A stretch of 64,000 nt of DNA. It comes from CAYNEO01 sp964396245 (GTDB taxonomy: Bacteria; Zixibacteria; MSB-5A5; GN15; FEB-12). The position numbers and the translations under genes were made by a program. Positions 1-7,900 of this stretch are shown here, one piece after another; positions within the stretch are counted from its first letter, which is position 1; the number at the start of each line of letters is the position of its first letter. Under the pieces are notes generated by a model that saw nothing but the letters and a program-made list of their open reading frames with translations, was not told the origin of the DNA and did not search any database. The DNA lies in NCBI GenBank assembly GCA_964396245.1, contig CAYNEO010000001.1, positions 62,001 through 126,000 on the forward strand, given 5' to 3'.

Positions 1-193
1 TCCAACAGGTGTTGACCCGGACCATGAATCGACTAAATTGCGCAAAGACTTCGGTGTCGGAACACGCCGCCCGCTTTCTCCGACGCGAGCCGGAAATGGT
101 TTGCGACCATCGAGATTGTGTGCGGTATAAGAGACTAGATAACAAGAACATAGGTTTACTGATGTATCAGTGTGAAAGGATTGTTTCGAATAT
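1..193. other. leader region of mrp, no gene supported
   Basis: I see no convincing gene here. A 62-codon open frame (9..197) runs over the ribosome-binding site and start of the next gene and resembles nothing. A weak promoter-like pair (TTGCGA at 101-106 and GTATAA at 125-130, 18 bases apart) could drive the Fe-S operon, and the purine-rich GAAAGGA near 174-180 is the likely ribosome-binding site of the gene starting at 194. Confidence 0.4.
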
Positions 194-1369
194 ATGAACC
201 AGACTAACACTACCGGAGCCAAGACCCGGCCGTCGTTTCAGTCCATTCATCCGGGGCTATCGGATGTAAGGTATATCATCGCTATTGCGAGCGGTAAGGG
301 CGGGGTAGGCAAATCGACGGTGGCATCCAATTTGGCCGTCGCGCTGAAGGCAACAGGAGCGAGCGTGGGCCTGATGGATGCGGATATCTACGGCCCCAGT
401 CAGCCGGGAATGCTGGGTGCGGGCGGCGAACAACCGGATGTTGACGGACAGCAGTTGGTACCGGTCACGAGACACGGGGTGAAATTCATCTCAGTCGGTC
501 TCTTGCTGGAAGACGACAGCCCGGTCATCTGGCGGGCGCCCATAGCGACGAAGATGATTCAGCAGTTTATCGGTTCGGTCGCCTGGGGCAAACTCGACTA
601 CCTGCTTATCGACCTGCCGCCGGGCACCGGCGACGTTCAGATTACGCTGGCGCAGCAGGCGCCGCTCACCGGGGCGGTAATCGTAACCACACCGCAGGAA
701 GTAGCGCTCGGAGTGGCGCGTAAGGGCCTCAAGATGTTTGAGCGGGTGAATGTGCCGATTCTCGGTGTTATCGAGAATATGAGCGGCTTCACCTGCGCGC
801 ACTGCGGCAAGACGACCGCTATTTTCAAGGAAGGCGGCGGCAAGAGTATGGCGGCCGAGTTCAAAGTGCCGTACCTGGGAGCGATTCCGCTTGACCCGGA
901 AATCGTGACCTCGGGCGAGAAGGGCGTCCCGGTTGTGGAATTGGCCCCTGACTCGGCCTCGGCCAGGTCGTTCGTTGCGGTGGCCGAAAATATGCAGAAA
1001 GAGCTGGATTTGCGTTCCGGCGCGACGGACAGTGAACCGATCAATGTCGCCCTGTCTCCGGAAGGTAATATCCTGATCGAGTGGCGCGACGGGCACACGA
1101 GCACGCACAGCCCGTACACACTCAGGCGCAATTGTGTCTGCGCCCAGTGCGTGGATGAAAATACCGGGAAGAAGTTGCTGGACGAAAAGCGGATCCCACT
1201 GGATATCAAGGTGACTTCGTTCAGCCCGGTGGGACGCTACGCTCTGGCGTTTGCCTTTTCGGACAGGCACGATACCGGGTACTACACTTACGAGCGCCTT
1301 CGTGACCTTTGCGAGTGCCCGGAATGCCGGAAGAAGCGCGGCGAAGCTGACGAGTCGTTCAACGTGTAG
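194..1369 (+). CDS. mrp: Mrp/NBP35-family Fe-S carrier ATPase with C-terminal DUF971 domain
   Basis: A P-loop ATPase of the Mrp/ApbC family, which carries and transfers iron-sulfur clusters in the cytoplasm. The deviant Walker A GKGGVGKST is at residues 34-42, followed by the family's DADIYGPS and DLPPGTGD motifs. A CAHC pair near residue 200 is the expected cluster-bridging CxxC. The usual N-terminal DUF59/MIP18 domain is missing. Instead the last 100 or so residues form a DUF971-like domain with its own Cys pairs (CVCAQC and CECPEC). The next gene, an Nfu scaffold, starts 19 bases downstream and is almost certainly co-transcribed, which supports a role in cluster assembly. The family call is secure; the role of the DUF971 domain is not known to me. 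Confidence 0.93.
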   Translation: MNQTNTTGAKTRPSFQSIHPGLSDVRYIIAIASGKGGVGKSTVASNLAVALKATGASVGLMDADIYGPSQPGMLGAGGEQPDVDGQQLVPVTRHGVKFISVGLLLEDDSPVIWRAPIATKMIQQFIGSVAWGKLDYLLIDLPPGTGDVQITLAQQAPLTGAVIVTTPQEVALGVARKGLKMFERVNVPILGVIENMSGFTCAHCGKTTAIFKEGGGKSMAAEFKVPYLGAIPLDPEIVTSGEKGVPVVELAPDSASARSFVAVAENMQKELDLRSGATDSEPINVALSPEGNILIEWRDGHTSTHSPYTLRRNCVCAQCVDENTGKKLLDEKRIPLDIKVTSFSPVGRYALAFAFSDRHDTGYYTYERLRDLCECPECRKKRGEADESFNV

Positions 1370-1388
1370 GTAGATAAGGAGACTCTTC

Positions 1389-1988
1389 ATGGATAAGAAT
1401 ACAATGTCCGAAGTCCGGATCACCGGGCAGCTGACGATGGACCCGAACGTATGTACGTTTACGGTTGATCGGCCGCTGTATCCTGATGGTTCAGTGGACT
1501 GCCGCAGTGCGGAGATGGCGACCGGTTCCCCGCTACTGGAGGCGCTGTTTAAAATCGACGGGATTCGTGAAGTCCTTGTCTACGGTGACAGCCTCACTAT
1601 CGCCAAGTCGACCGATGAAAAGTGGCAGGACCTGGGACAGAAAATCGGCCAGGCTGTTCGCGAGACAATCAAGTCCGGCGAACCGCTGATCGCCGAGGAT
1701 CAGAAGGAACGGCTGCCGTCGGAGAAGCAGATCAAAGAAAGGGTCGAAGCTCTCCTGGCGAAAGAAATCAACCCGTATGTCTCCGGACATGGCGGGCGGA
1801 TCGACGTCGTCGATGTCAAGGGGTCGAAAGTGTACGTCCATTTACAGGGCGGCTGCCAGGGATGTGCTTCGGCGAATATCACGCTCAAGCGGGGCGTGGA
1901 GGAAGTGATTTTCGGCAACATTCCGGAGGTGACCGAGGTGATCGATGTCACGGATCACTCGGCCGGGACCAATCCGTACTACAAGTAA
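1389..1988 (+). CDS. Nfu/NifU-type Fe-S scaffold protein
   Basis: A 199-residue two-domain protein. The N-terminal 100 residues look like the Nfu N-terminal domain (MDPNVCTFTVDRPLYPDGS and so on). The C-terminal 90 residues are a NifU C-terminal domain with the cluster-binding motif GGCQGCAS (Cys156, Cys159). Such proteins hold a 4Fe-4S cluster between two subunits and pass it to client enzymes. A good AAGGAGA ribosome-binding site sits just before the ATG at 1389, although Met6 could also be used. It lies directly downstream of the Mrp-type carrier, forming a two-gene Fe-S operon closed by the hairpin at 2017. Confidence 0.92.
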   Translation: MDKNTMSEVRITGQLTMDPNVCTFTVDRPLYPDGSVDCRSAEMATGSPLLEALFKIDGIREVLVYGDSLTIAKSTDEKWQDLGQKIGQAVRETIKSGEPLIAEDQKERLPSEKQIKERVEALLAKEINPYVSGHGGRIDVVDVKGSKVYVHLQGGCQGCASANITLKRGVEEVIFGNIPEVTEVIDVTDHSAGTNPYYK

Positions 1989-2016
1989 GCGATTCAGTAT
2001 ATTAAAGTGATTAATG

Positions 2017-2046
2017 GCCGGAGGCTGACGTCTCCGGCTATATTTT
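2017..2046 (+). terminator. rho-independent terminator of the mrp-nfu operon
   Basis: GCCGGAG and CTCCGGC form a 7-bp GC stem with an 8-base loop, followed by TATATTTTT. It lies 29 bases after the nfu stop. Confidence 0.8.
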
Positions 2047-2179
2047 TGATATGTATTACAAGCCGCACGATAATTCGCTTGCGTCAAAGCCGAAACAAAG
2101 ATATATTTAGTCTATATTATTCGGCTCCACGAATCTTCTTTCCAGTCACAATTCGAATATCGGACGAAAGGAGCGGATC

Positions 2180-2491
2180 ATGGTTTCCGGAAATCCCGAT
2201 GAAAAGGTCATCTGTCAGACACCCTCCCCCGGTAAGCAACCCACCCGGATAGCCAGATGGAAATACGACGCCATCCAGGAGGCAATTCTCAAGGTTGTCC
2301 CGCCCGATCGATACGGGTTGGCTTTCAAGGATTTGGCAAGTAAAGTGAAGGACTGCCTAAGCCCCGGGCTGCAGAAGAATGTGGGCTCCATTCCGTGGTA
2401 CACTGTGACGGTCAAGCTGGATATGGAGGTAAAGGGCCTGATTGAACGCGTGGAAGGGCGGGGGCTCCAGCGAATTCGCCGGAAAAAATGA
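2180..2491 (+). CDS. small conserved-looking protein, possible winged helix
   Basis: A 103-residue basic protein. The start is supported by GAAAGGAG a few bases upstream of the ATG. After a short polar N-terminus it has a block reading YDAIQEAILKVVP, then GLAFKDLASKV, GSIPWYTVTVKLDMEVKG and a basic end LQRIRRKK. The pattern of helices followed by a Trp-Tyr turn and a helix resembles small winged-helix proteins of the uncharacterised DUF type, but I cannot name the family with certainty. It stands alone between a terminator and the DUF1573 gene. No signal peptide or metal motif is visible. Function unknown. Confidence 0.7.
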   Translation: MVSGNPDEKVICQTPSPGKQPTRIARWKYDAIQEAILKVVPPDRYGLAFKDLASKVKDCLSPGLQKNVGSIPWYTVTVKLDMEVKGLIERVEGRGLQRIRRKK

Positions 2492-2588
2492 TCTGCCTTT
2501 GCCGGAACGTGGGCCGGCATTTTGCGGTATAACGGTCAATTGCCTCAGCCGACGAGAACGGGTATAGAAGCCGCCACCGTAGCGTCGA

Positions 2589-2616
2589 TTGACAAAAGCC
2601 GATCTTTAGATATATT
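2589..2616 (+). promoter_or_regulatory. sigma-70-type promoter of the DUF1573 selenoprotein gene
   Basis: A perfect TTGACA (2589-2594) and a TATATT (2611-2616) are separated by 16 bases. Transcription should begin near 2623, about 38 bases before the ATG at 2661. The gene therefore has its own promoter, which argues that it is expressed rather than a decayed remnant. Confidence 0.7.
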
Positions 2617-2660
2617 GAGGGCAGTACTAACTTCACGTTAATTGTCATACTGGAAAAGAT

Positions 2661-3434
2661 ATGCGTTTACGACAATTGTTTCTGACCGCCGTGTTCCTGT
2701 TCGGGCTTGCGGGCTTCGCCTCAGCCGACAGCGCGGCGCCGGTGCCGGCTGATACGAGTTCGATTCAGGGACCCGTCCTCGAGATTCCCGACTCCTCGTT
2801 TAATTTCGGTATCGTTCCGCAGCAGTCGGTGATATCTCACGTATTCTGGCTGCACAATCGGGGGAACGACACGCTTGTGATTGTTGGCGTGAAGCCCGGC
2901 TGAGGCTGTACCACTGCTCCTTTGGAAAAGGACACCATAATTGCCGGCGACAGCTCGGCGCTCGAAGTCATATTCGCAACGAAATCTTACGCTCACCGGG
3001 TGAAAAAGACTCCGCGCATCTACACGAATATTGATTCTACGATAACTATCAGTTCGAAATCGAATGCCTGGGTGGCTATTGAAGCGGATGTAACACCTAA
3101 TCCGGATTCTAGCTATCCCGTGGTCGTCAAGCCGTATAAGATCGATATCTCGCAGTTTAGTGAAAAGCCTCGCAACGAGGTAACATTCACGATCGAAAAC
3201 GTATCCGACATACCTGTGGAGCTTACGCTGATCTCGTTCCCTGACAAACTTGTCGAAGTCGATTTACCAAAAGTAATTGAACCGGGAAAGACGGCCGAGG
3301 GTACGCTTCGGGTCAAACCGGACGCGGTGGACCAGGAGTTTGAGAAGTCATTTACGTTTGAAGTGAATGATGAGAACCATACGCGGTTCACGGTCCCGAT
3401 AAAACGAATGGTTCGGGTACAGAGCCACCTGTAG
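2661..3434 (+). CDS. secreted DUF1573 protein, probable selenoprotein with in-frame UGA at codon 81
   Basis: A single 257-residue frame interrupted only by UGA at 2901-2903. It starts with a signal peptide (hydrophobic stretch, cleavage near FASA, about residue 22). It then enters a DUF1573 immunoglobulin-like domain: SSFNFGIVPQQ, HVFWLHNRGNDTL, VKPG-UGA-GCTTAPLEKD. Family members read Cys-Gly-Cys-Thr here, so the UGA stands exactly at the first Cys. The reading frame continues unchanged for 176 codons through the rest of the domain and a second Ig-like domain (residues about 150-257). A hairpin with bacterial SECIS geometry follows the UGA, a strong promoter precedes the gene and a terminator follows it. 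The most likely reading is selenocysteine in a UGC redox or metal motif in the periplasm. The alternative is a one-base nonsense change or sequencing error in a Cys codon. Routine annotation would report two fragments, 2661..2903 and 2922..3434. Confidence 0.82.
2901..2956 (+). promoter_or_regulatory. candidate bacterial SECIS element
   Basis: Immediately after the UGA (2901-2903), TCCTTT (2918-2923) pairs perfectly with AAAGGA (2927-2932) around a three-base GGA loop. The stem can grow by U15-A34 and G16-C33 type pairs with one bulged C. The loop begins 20 bases after the UGA and starts with G, which agrees with what is known of bacterial SECIS hairpins (short stem, small loop with an early G, within about 16-37 bases of the UGA). 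A possible outer stem pairs GCTGT (2905-2909) with ACAGC (2950-2954). The structure was judged by eye; no folding energy was computed. Confidence 0.6.
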
Positions 3435-3445
3435 GCAAAATGACG

Positions 3446-3475
3446 AGGCCCGCCCGCAGCCGGACGGGCCTTTTG
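3446..3475 (+). terminator. terminator after the DUF1573 gene
   Basis: AGGCCCG (3446-3452) pairs with CGGGCCT (3465-3471), followed by TTTG, 11 bases after the stop codon. The stem also reads acceptably on the other strand, so it may serve the convergent gene at 3480 too. Confidence 0.8.
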
Positions 3476-3479
3476 TTTA

Positions 3480-4382
3480 TCAGCCGTTCCCTTTTTCCGG
3501 GGAGCGGTAAATTTCCGCAAAGATCTTTGCAAAGTCTTTTATGTCGGTAGCCGTCGTGCTCTCAGGGGTGCGTTGGGTTGCGGACCTCAACAAACCGTTG
3601 TTAATGGCCTGAGCCAGGCCGACTGTTCCCTCGGCCGCGCTGGGTGACGCTCCCATCTGTATCATCGCCGTTTTCATTTCATCGTCGGAAATCCGGACAT
3701 ATTTCAAATCTGGCTTCCCGAGAGCCTCGCCCAGAACTTTTGTGACCTCGTTGTAGGAGACATCGCGGGGTCCCAGTATATCCCGAACCGAATGTCCCTT
3801 GAAATCAAGATTCAGGAAGTACTCGGCGGCGACGGCAGCAACGTCCGGCGTCGCTACCATCGGGAACGCGATATCGCCATCGATAGCGGTACCGACGATA
3901 TTCATCTTTCGAATCAGGTCCATCGACATGAACAGGTTCTCCATGAAATAGGCCGGCCTGAGGTGCACCACGTTTACGTCAGTAAAGGCATTCAACCGTT
4001 CTTCCTGGTCATGGAGGCCGAGGACGACACCGGTACCTTCGGAGAAATTGCCGCCGATACTGCTGAGATTGACGATGTATTTGACGCCGGCATCTTTGAT
4101 GGCATCGGCCTCAGACTGGCCTATTTCATTCTGGTAGGCACGAAAGTCTTCGGGATCGAATTTTGGCGGGATCATCGAGAAAACGGCGTCGACGTCCTTG
4201 AACGCATTGTTCAGGAAGGCGGTGTCCTCGACATTTCCCACGGCAGCCTCGGCGCCTTTTTCGACGAAGCGGTTGAGGCGGTCGGCAGAGCGGCCGATGA
4301 CCCTGACTTTTTTCCCATTATCCAGTAGCGAGTCGGCGATATGGCTTCCGATATGTCCGGTAGCTCCAACGATTGCATACAT
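3480..4382 (-). CDS. NmrA-like NAD(P)-binding protein (atypical short-chain dehydrogenase)
   Basis: A 300-residue Rossmann-fold protein of the NmrA/atypical SDR group. It opens with MYAIVGATGHIGSHIADSLL, the TGxxGxxG dinucleotide-binding loop, followed by RVIGRSADRL (binding of the adenosine phosphate) and VDAVFSMIPP. The region LSSIGG and the following residues take the place of the SDR Ser/Tyr/Lys triad, and no clear YxxxK is visible. Members act as NAD(P)H-dependent reductases or redox sensors, so the substrate cannot be told. The gene is monocistronic, convergent with the DUF1573 gene and divergent from the small Cys-rich gene at 4650. Confidence 0.85.
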   Translation of the reverse strand: MYAIVGATGHIGSHIADSLLDNGKKVRVIGRSADRLNRFVEKGAEAAVGNVEDTAFLNNAFKDVDAVFSMIPPKFDPEDFRAYQNEIGQSEADAIKDAGVKYIVNLSSIGGNFSEGTGVVLGLHDQEERLNAFTDVNVVHLRPAYFMENLFMSMDLIRKMNIVGTAIDGDIAFPMVATPDVAAVAAEYFLNLDFKGHSVRDILGPRDVSYNEVTKVLGEALGKPDLKYVRISDDEMKTAMIQMGASPSAAEGTVGLAQAINNGLLRSATQRTPESTTATDIKDFAKIFAEIYRSPEKGNG

Positions 4383-4649
4383 GACACATTCCTTTCCTTA
4401 TTTCCGATGTACATCGAACCGGCTGTGTATCAACAACATCCGGCGAGATTCAGGTCAGCCGTTGGGTGCCTGCTACCACCGGTAACACCGTTGCTTTCAC
4501 TTTGTTCGCGAATACGCGTCCGGGCCAAAAAATATGGATTATTTTGGTCTAATTTTACTTGCGCGGGCCCGCGCCGGCAGGTATCGTAACTATAGCAGTT
4601 GTCCGGGCGACGGACGGCCCGGGGCAGATTATGAAACAAGGAGAAGGAA

Positions 4650-4841
4650 ATGTCGCAGTGTCATACCATGACGGAGGGAGAAACCTACCGGTGCGGTGAG
4701 TGCGGGATGGAATTGAAAGTGATCAAGTCCAGCCGCGATGTGAAGATACCCGCCGAGGATGCCCAGTGTCATCCGAGCAATGACCCTTGCTCGTTTTATT
4801 GCTGTGGTCGGCCGCTGGAACGCAAGCAGACGGCATTATAG
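4650..4841 (+). CDS. 63-residue Cys-rich protein resembling desulforedoxin
   Basis: A small protein with seven cysteines (4, 15, 18, 40, 47, 51, 52). The pair CGEC (15-18) followed by a distant adjacent pair in FYCCGRPLE copies the CxxC...CC layout of desulforedoxin and of the N-terminal domain of desulfoferrodoxin. That layout binds one Fe(Cys)4 centre. Here the spacing between the pairs is longer and holds two extra cysteines (40 and 47), so a zinc ribbon is also possible. A strong AAGGAGAAGG ribosome-binding site precedes the ATG. No export signal is present. A role in electron transfer or superoxide/nitric oxide defence is only inference. Confidence 0.75.
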   Translation: MSQCHTMTEGETYRCGECGMELKVIKSSRDVKIPAEDAQCHPSNDPCSFYCCGRPLERKQTAL

Positions 4842-4914
4842 GCCGCATTAGAGATTTCCGTGAATTGAATCAGAGTTTGGGATGATCGAGGACCCGGCAG
4901 TTCTACCCGGCAGA

Positions 4915-7900
4915 CTATGCTTTGACAGGCGGCGCGGCTCTTCGGTCGAGCTCCTGCCGTACGGCCAGCGCCAGTGACTTGAGAGTGAGGGGCTTGCGGA
5001 CAAAACCGCCCGCGCCAAGTTCGATTGCGGCCTCGACGCGTCCGGACTCAGCGAAGCCGGAGACGATAACGGCTTTTTGTGACGGGTGGAGCCCGCGGGC
5101 TTTCCGGAACGTCTCGGTACCATCAATTCCGTTCGGCATTATCATGTCAAGAACCAGAAGGTCGTACTCTTTGTCAGCGAGTTTCTCGAGCGCCTCGCTT
5201 CCACTCGAGGCTTCCTCCACGGAATAGCCAAGTTTCTCCAGCAGGTGTCTGGTGACATCGCGCTGCACCTGATCATCATCGACAACCAGCACGCTCTCAC
5301 TGCCTCCGACGATCCTGGTGGTGTCGCTTGACTCGGCGGTGTCGCGGGCAATGGGGAAATACAGGTAGAATGTCGTACCCTCGCCCGGTCGGCTTTCGCA
5401 GTCTATGAAGCCGTGGTGGTCCTCGACGACGGCGTGCACGATGCTCAGGCCGAGGCCCGATCCATGTTTGTGGCCGGCGGCCTTGGTTGTAAAGAAGGGG
5501 TCAAAAATCTTTGGCAGGATGTTCTCCGGGATGCCGCAGCCGCTGTCCGAGACGGTCAGTTTGACGTATTCGCCGCGCGGAACCTGTCCCAGGCTTCCGG
5601 CCGGCTTATCGACATAGAAGTTTTCAGTGCGGACAGAGATTTCGCCGACATCCTGCATGGCATCGCGGGCGTTGATGATCAGGTTGGTAACGGCTCTCAG
5701 AATCTGGGCCCGGCCGGCGTTTATGATCATGAGGTCGTCGACCAGATCGAGGGCGAAGTTCATGGTTTCGGGTTTGGGGTGATTTTGTTCGATCGCCTCG
5801 CGTACCAGGTCATTCAATACTACGGGTTCAAGCGCATAGTGGCCGCGGCGCCCGAGGGTAAGCAGTTGTTGATTGATCTCGGCCATCTGGATCGCGGCTC
5901 TCTGCATGTCCTTGACATACTTGCTGATCTTGCTTCCCTCGGGAAGTGAATCGGCAATAAGGTCGGGATAAGCGACCATCGGCCCCAGCAGATTATTGAA
6001 GTCATGGGCCACCTGTCCGGCAATTCGCCCGGCGGTTTCCAGACGCTGGGCCCGGTCGGCAAATTCCTGGAGTCGTTTGGTCTCGGTCAGATCAATGACG
6101 ATGCCGCGGAGACCGGAGACTCCGTTATCCTGCGTGATCGGGCTTGAGTAAATCACTACCGGTGCTTCGGAGGCGTCCTTTTTCTTCAACACACACTCCA
6201 CCCTGCTTCGACGTTCACCGGTCCGCCCGTCGGCCAGGCCGGAATTGAGTGCCTCCCACTGTTCGGCCGTGATCATTTCCTTAATGCTGATGCCGCCCCT
6301 CAAGTCATGATGGGAGTAACCGGTGAACTGGCTTCCGTGGCGGTTGAGATACGTGAAGCGCCCTTCGGAGTCTACTTCGAAAACCATCTGCGGGAGCAGG
6401 TCGGCGAGGTCTTTGAATTTCTCGCGGCTGACGCGCAGTTCCCCCTCGACGGCTTTCAGGGCGGTGATATCCCGGTCAATACAATTATAGCCGACATATT
6501 CGCCGGAGGCATCCTTGACACCGACAAGCCGGGAGTAGAACCACTTCCATTCCCCGCTTCTGGTCTTCATGCGATATTCAAGATCGAAGAACGGGCGGCC
6601 TTTTCGGTTCGATTTCCAGAAGTGCCGGGCAATTCTGAGGTCATCAGGATGAACCACCTGGATCCAGAAACGGGGGTCATTCTCAAACAGTTCCTTCGAA
6701 TAGCCGGTGACCCGCTCGCAGGCGTTGTTCAGCATGATCGTCTCGCCGTCGAGTCCCTGGTAATACACGAGATCATCGACGCTCTCGATGAACGTTCGGA
6801 CTCGTTCTTCGGCGAGACGTAATGCTTCCTCGGCCTGCTTCCAGTCCTCGACGTCCCGGGTAACGCTGAGCATATGCGGCTCACCCTGCAGCGTGATAAT
6901 TCTGGCCGACATCAGACAGGCGCGGACGCGGCCGTCTCTGTATCGGAATTTAGCTTCGAAGTTGGAGACAAAACCGTTTTCGAGTAGCGCCCCGGCCAGT
7001 CGGTCGCGATCATCCGGGTCGCCCCAGATGCCCAGTTCCAGCGATGTTTTGCCGATAACGTCTTCCTTGGCAAACCCGCTGATTGAGGCAAAACCGTCAT
7101 TGACATCGACAAATGTGCCGTCTTCGAGCCGGCTGATGCTGATGGCGTCGGGACTGGTCATAAAGGCGGTGCGGAAACGTTCTTCACTCTCGCGGAGGGC
7201 TTCCTGCGCTGTGGTGCGTTCGGTGACATCGCGAGCGAGCAGGAGGTTCTTGTAGCCGAGCGAGGATATTTCGCGGGCGAAGATCCAGAGCAAGTCCAGA
7301 ATCTGGTGGAATTTCTTGAGCGGCATATCCGGCACGGCGTCGAAGGCCTCAAGCATGGCATTGACATCAGCGCCGAGTTCCCCGGCAAAATTCGTGATGC
7401 GCTCACGGTCTATATTTTTGGCGTTGCTTTGGCCGGCCAGCCAGTTGGCGATGTGTTTTCCGGCAACCACTATGGGGGCGCTGCCGTCGACAAACCCGCA
7501 ACTGAGGCACTGATGGAAGGTCGGTTTACTCAGGTCCCGGGCTTTGGCGTTACGGACATTGTCGGAGTGGTCGCACCGTCGTTTGCCTTCATCGGTGGCC
7601 AGAACAATCTTGCAGACCGGGTTGAAATTACTTGGCCGGGTGAGCGGATTTCCGTCGAGATCGACAATAACCGACGCCACGTCGGTGGCTTCGGCAAAGG
7701 CATCCTGAAAACGCTGGAGGTCTTCACCGTCGATGATATCCAGCAGGTGAATTTCCGGGAAGTCCGACTCGGGCGAAAGAATGAGGTCGAGCTTTTCCTT
7801 GAGCCGGTGCTCGCTTTCCCGAAGCATGTGTTCCATCCGCTTGCGTCCGGTGATATCGGTGACGACACCGAAAGAACCGCGGTAGTTGCCCCGAGAGTCG

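Noticed and set aside
9..197. 62-codon open frame before mrp
   Set aside because: It overlaps the mrp start and ribosome-binding site in another frame and has no recognisable features.
2661..2903. Two separate genes, a truncated DUF1573 protein and a downstream 170-residue protein
   Set aside because: Same frame, same domain across the stop, UGA exactly at a family cysteine and no ribosome-binding site for the second part; one recoded gene is simpler.
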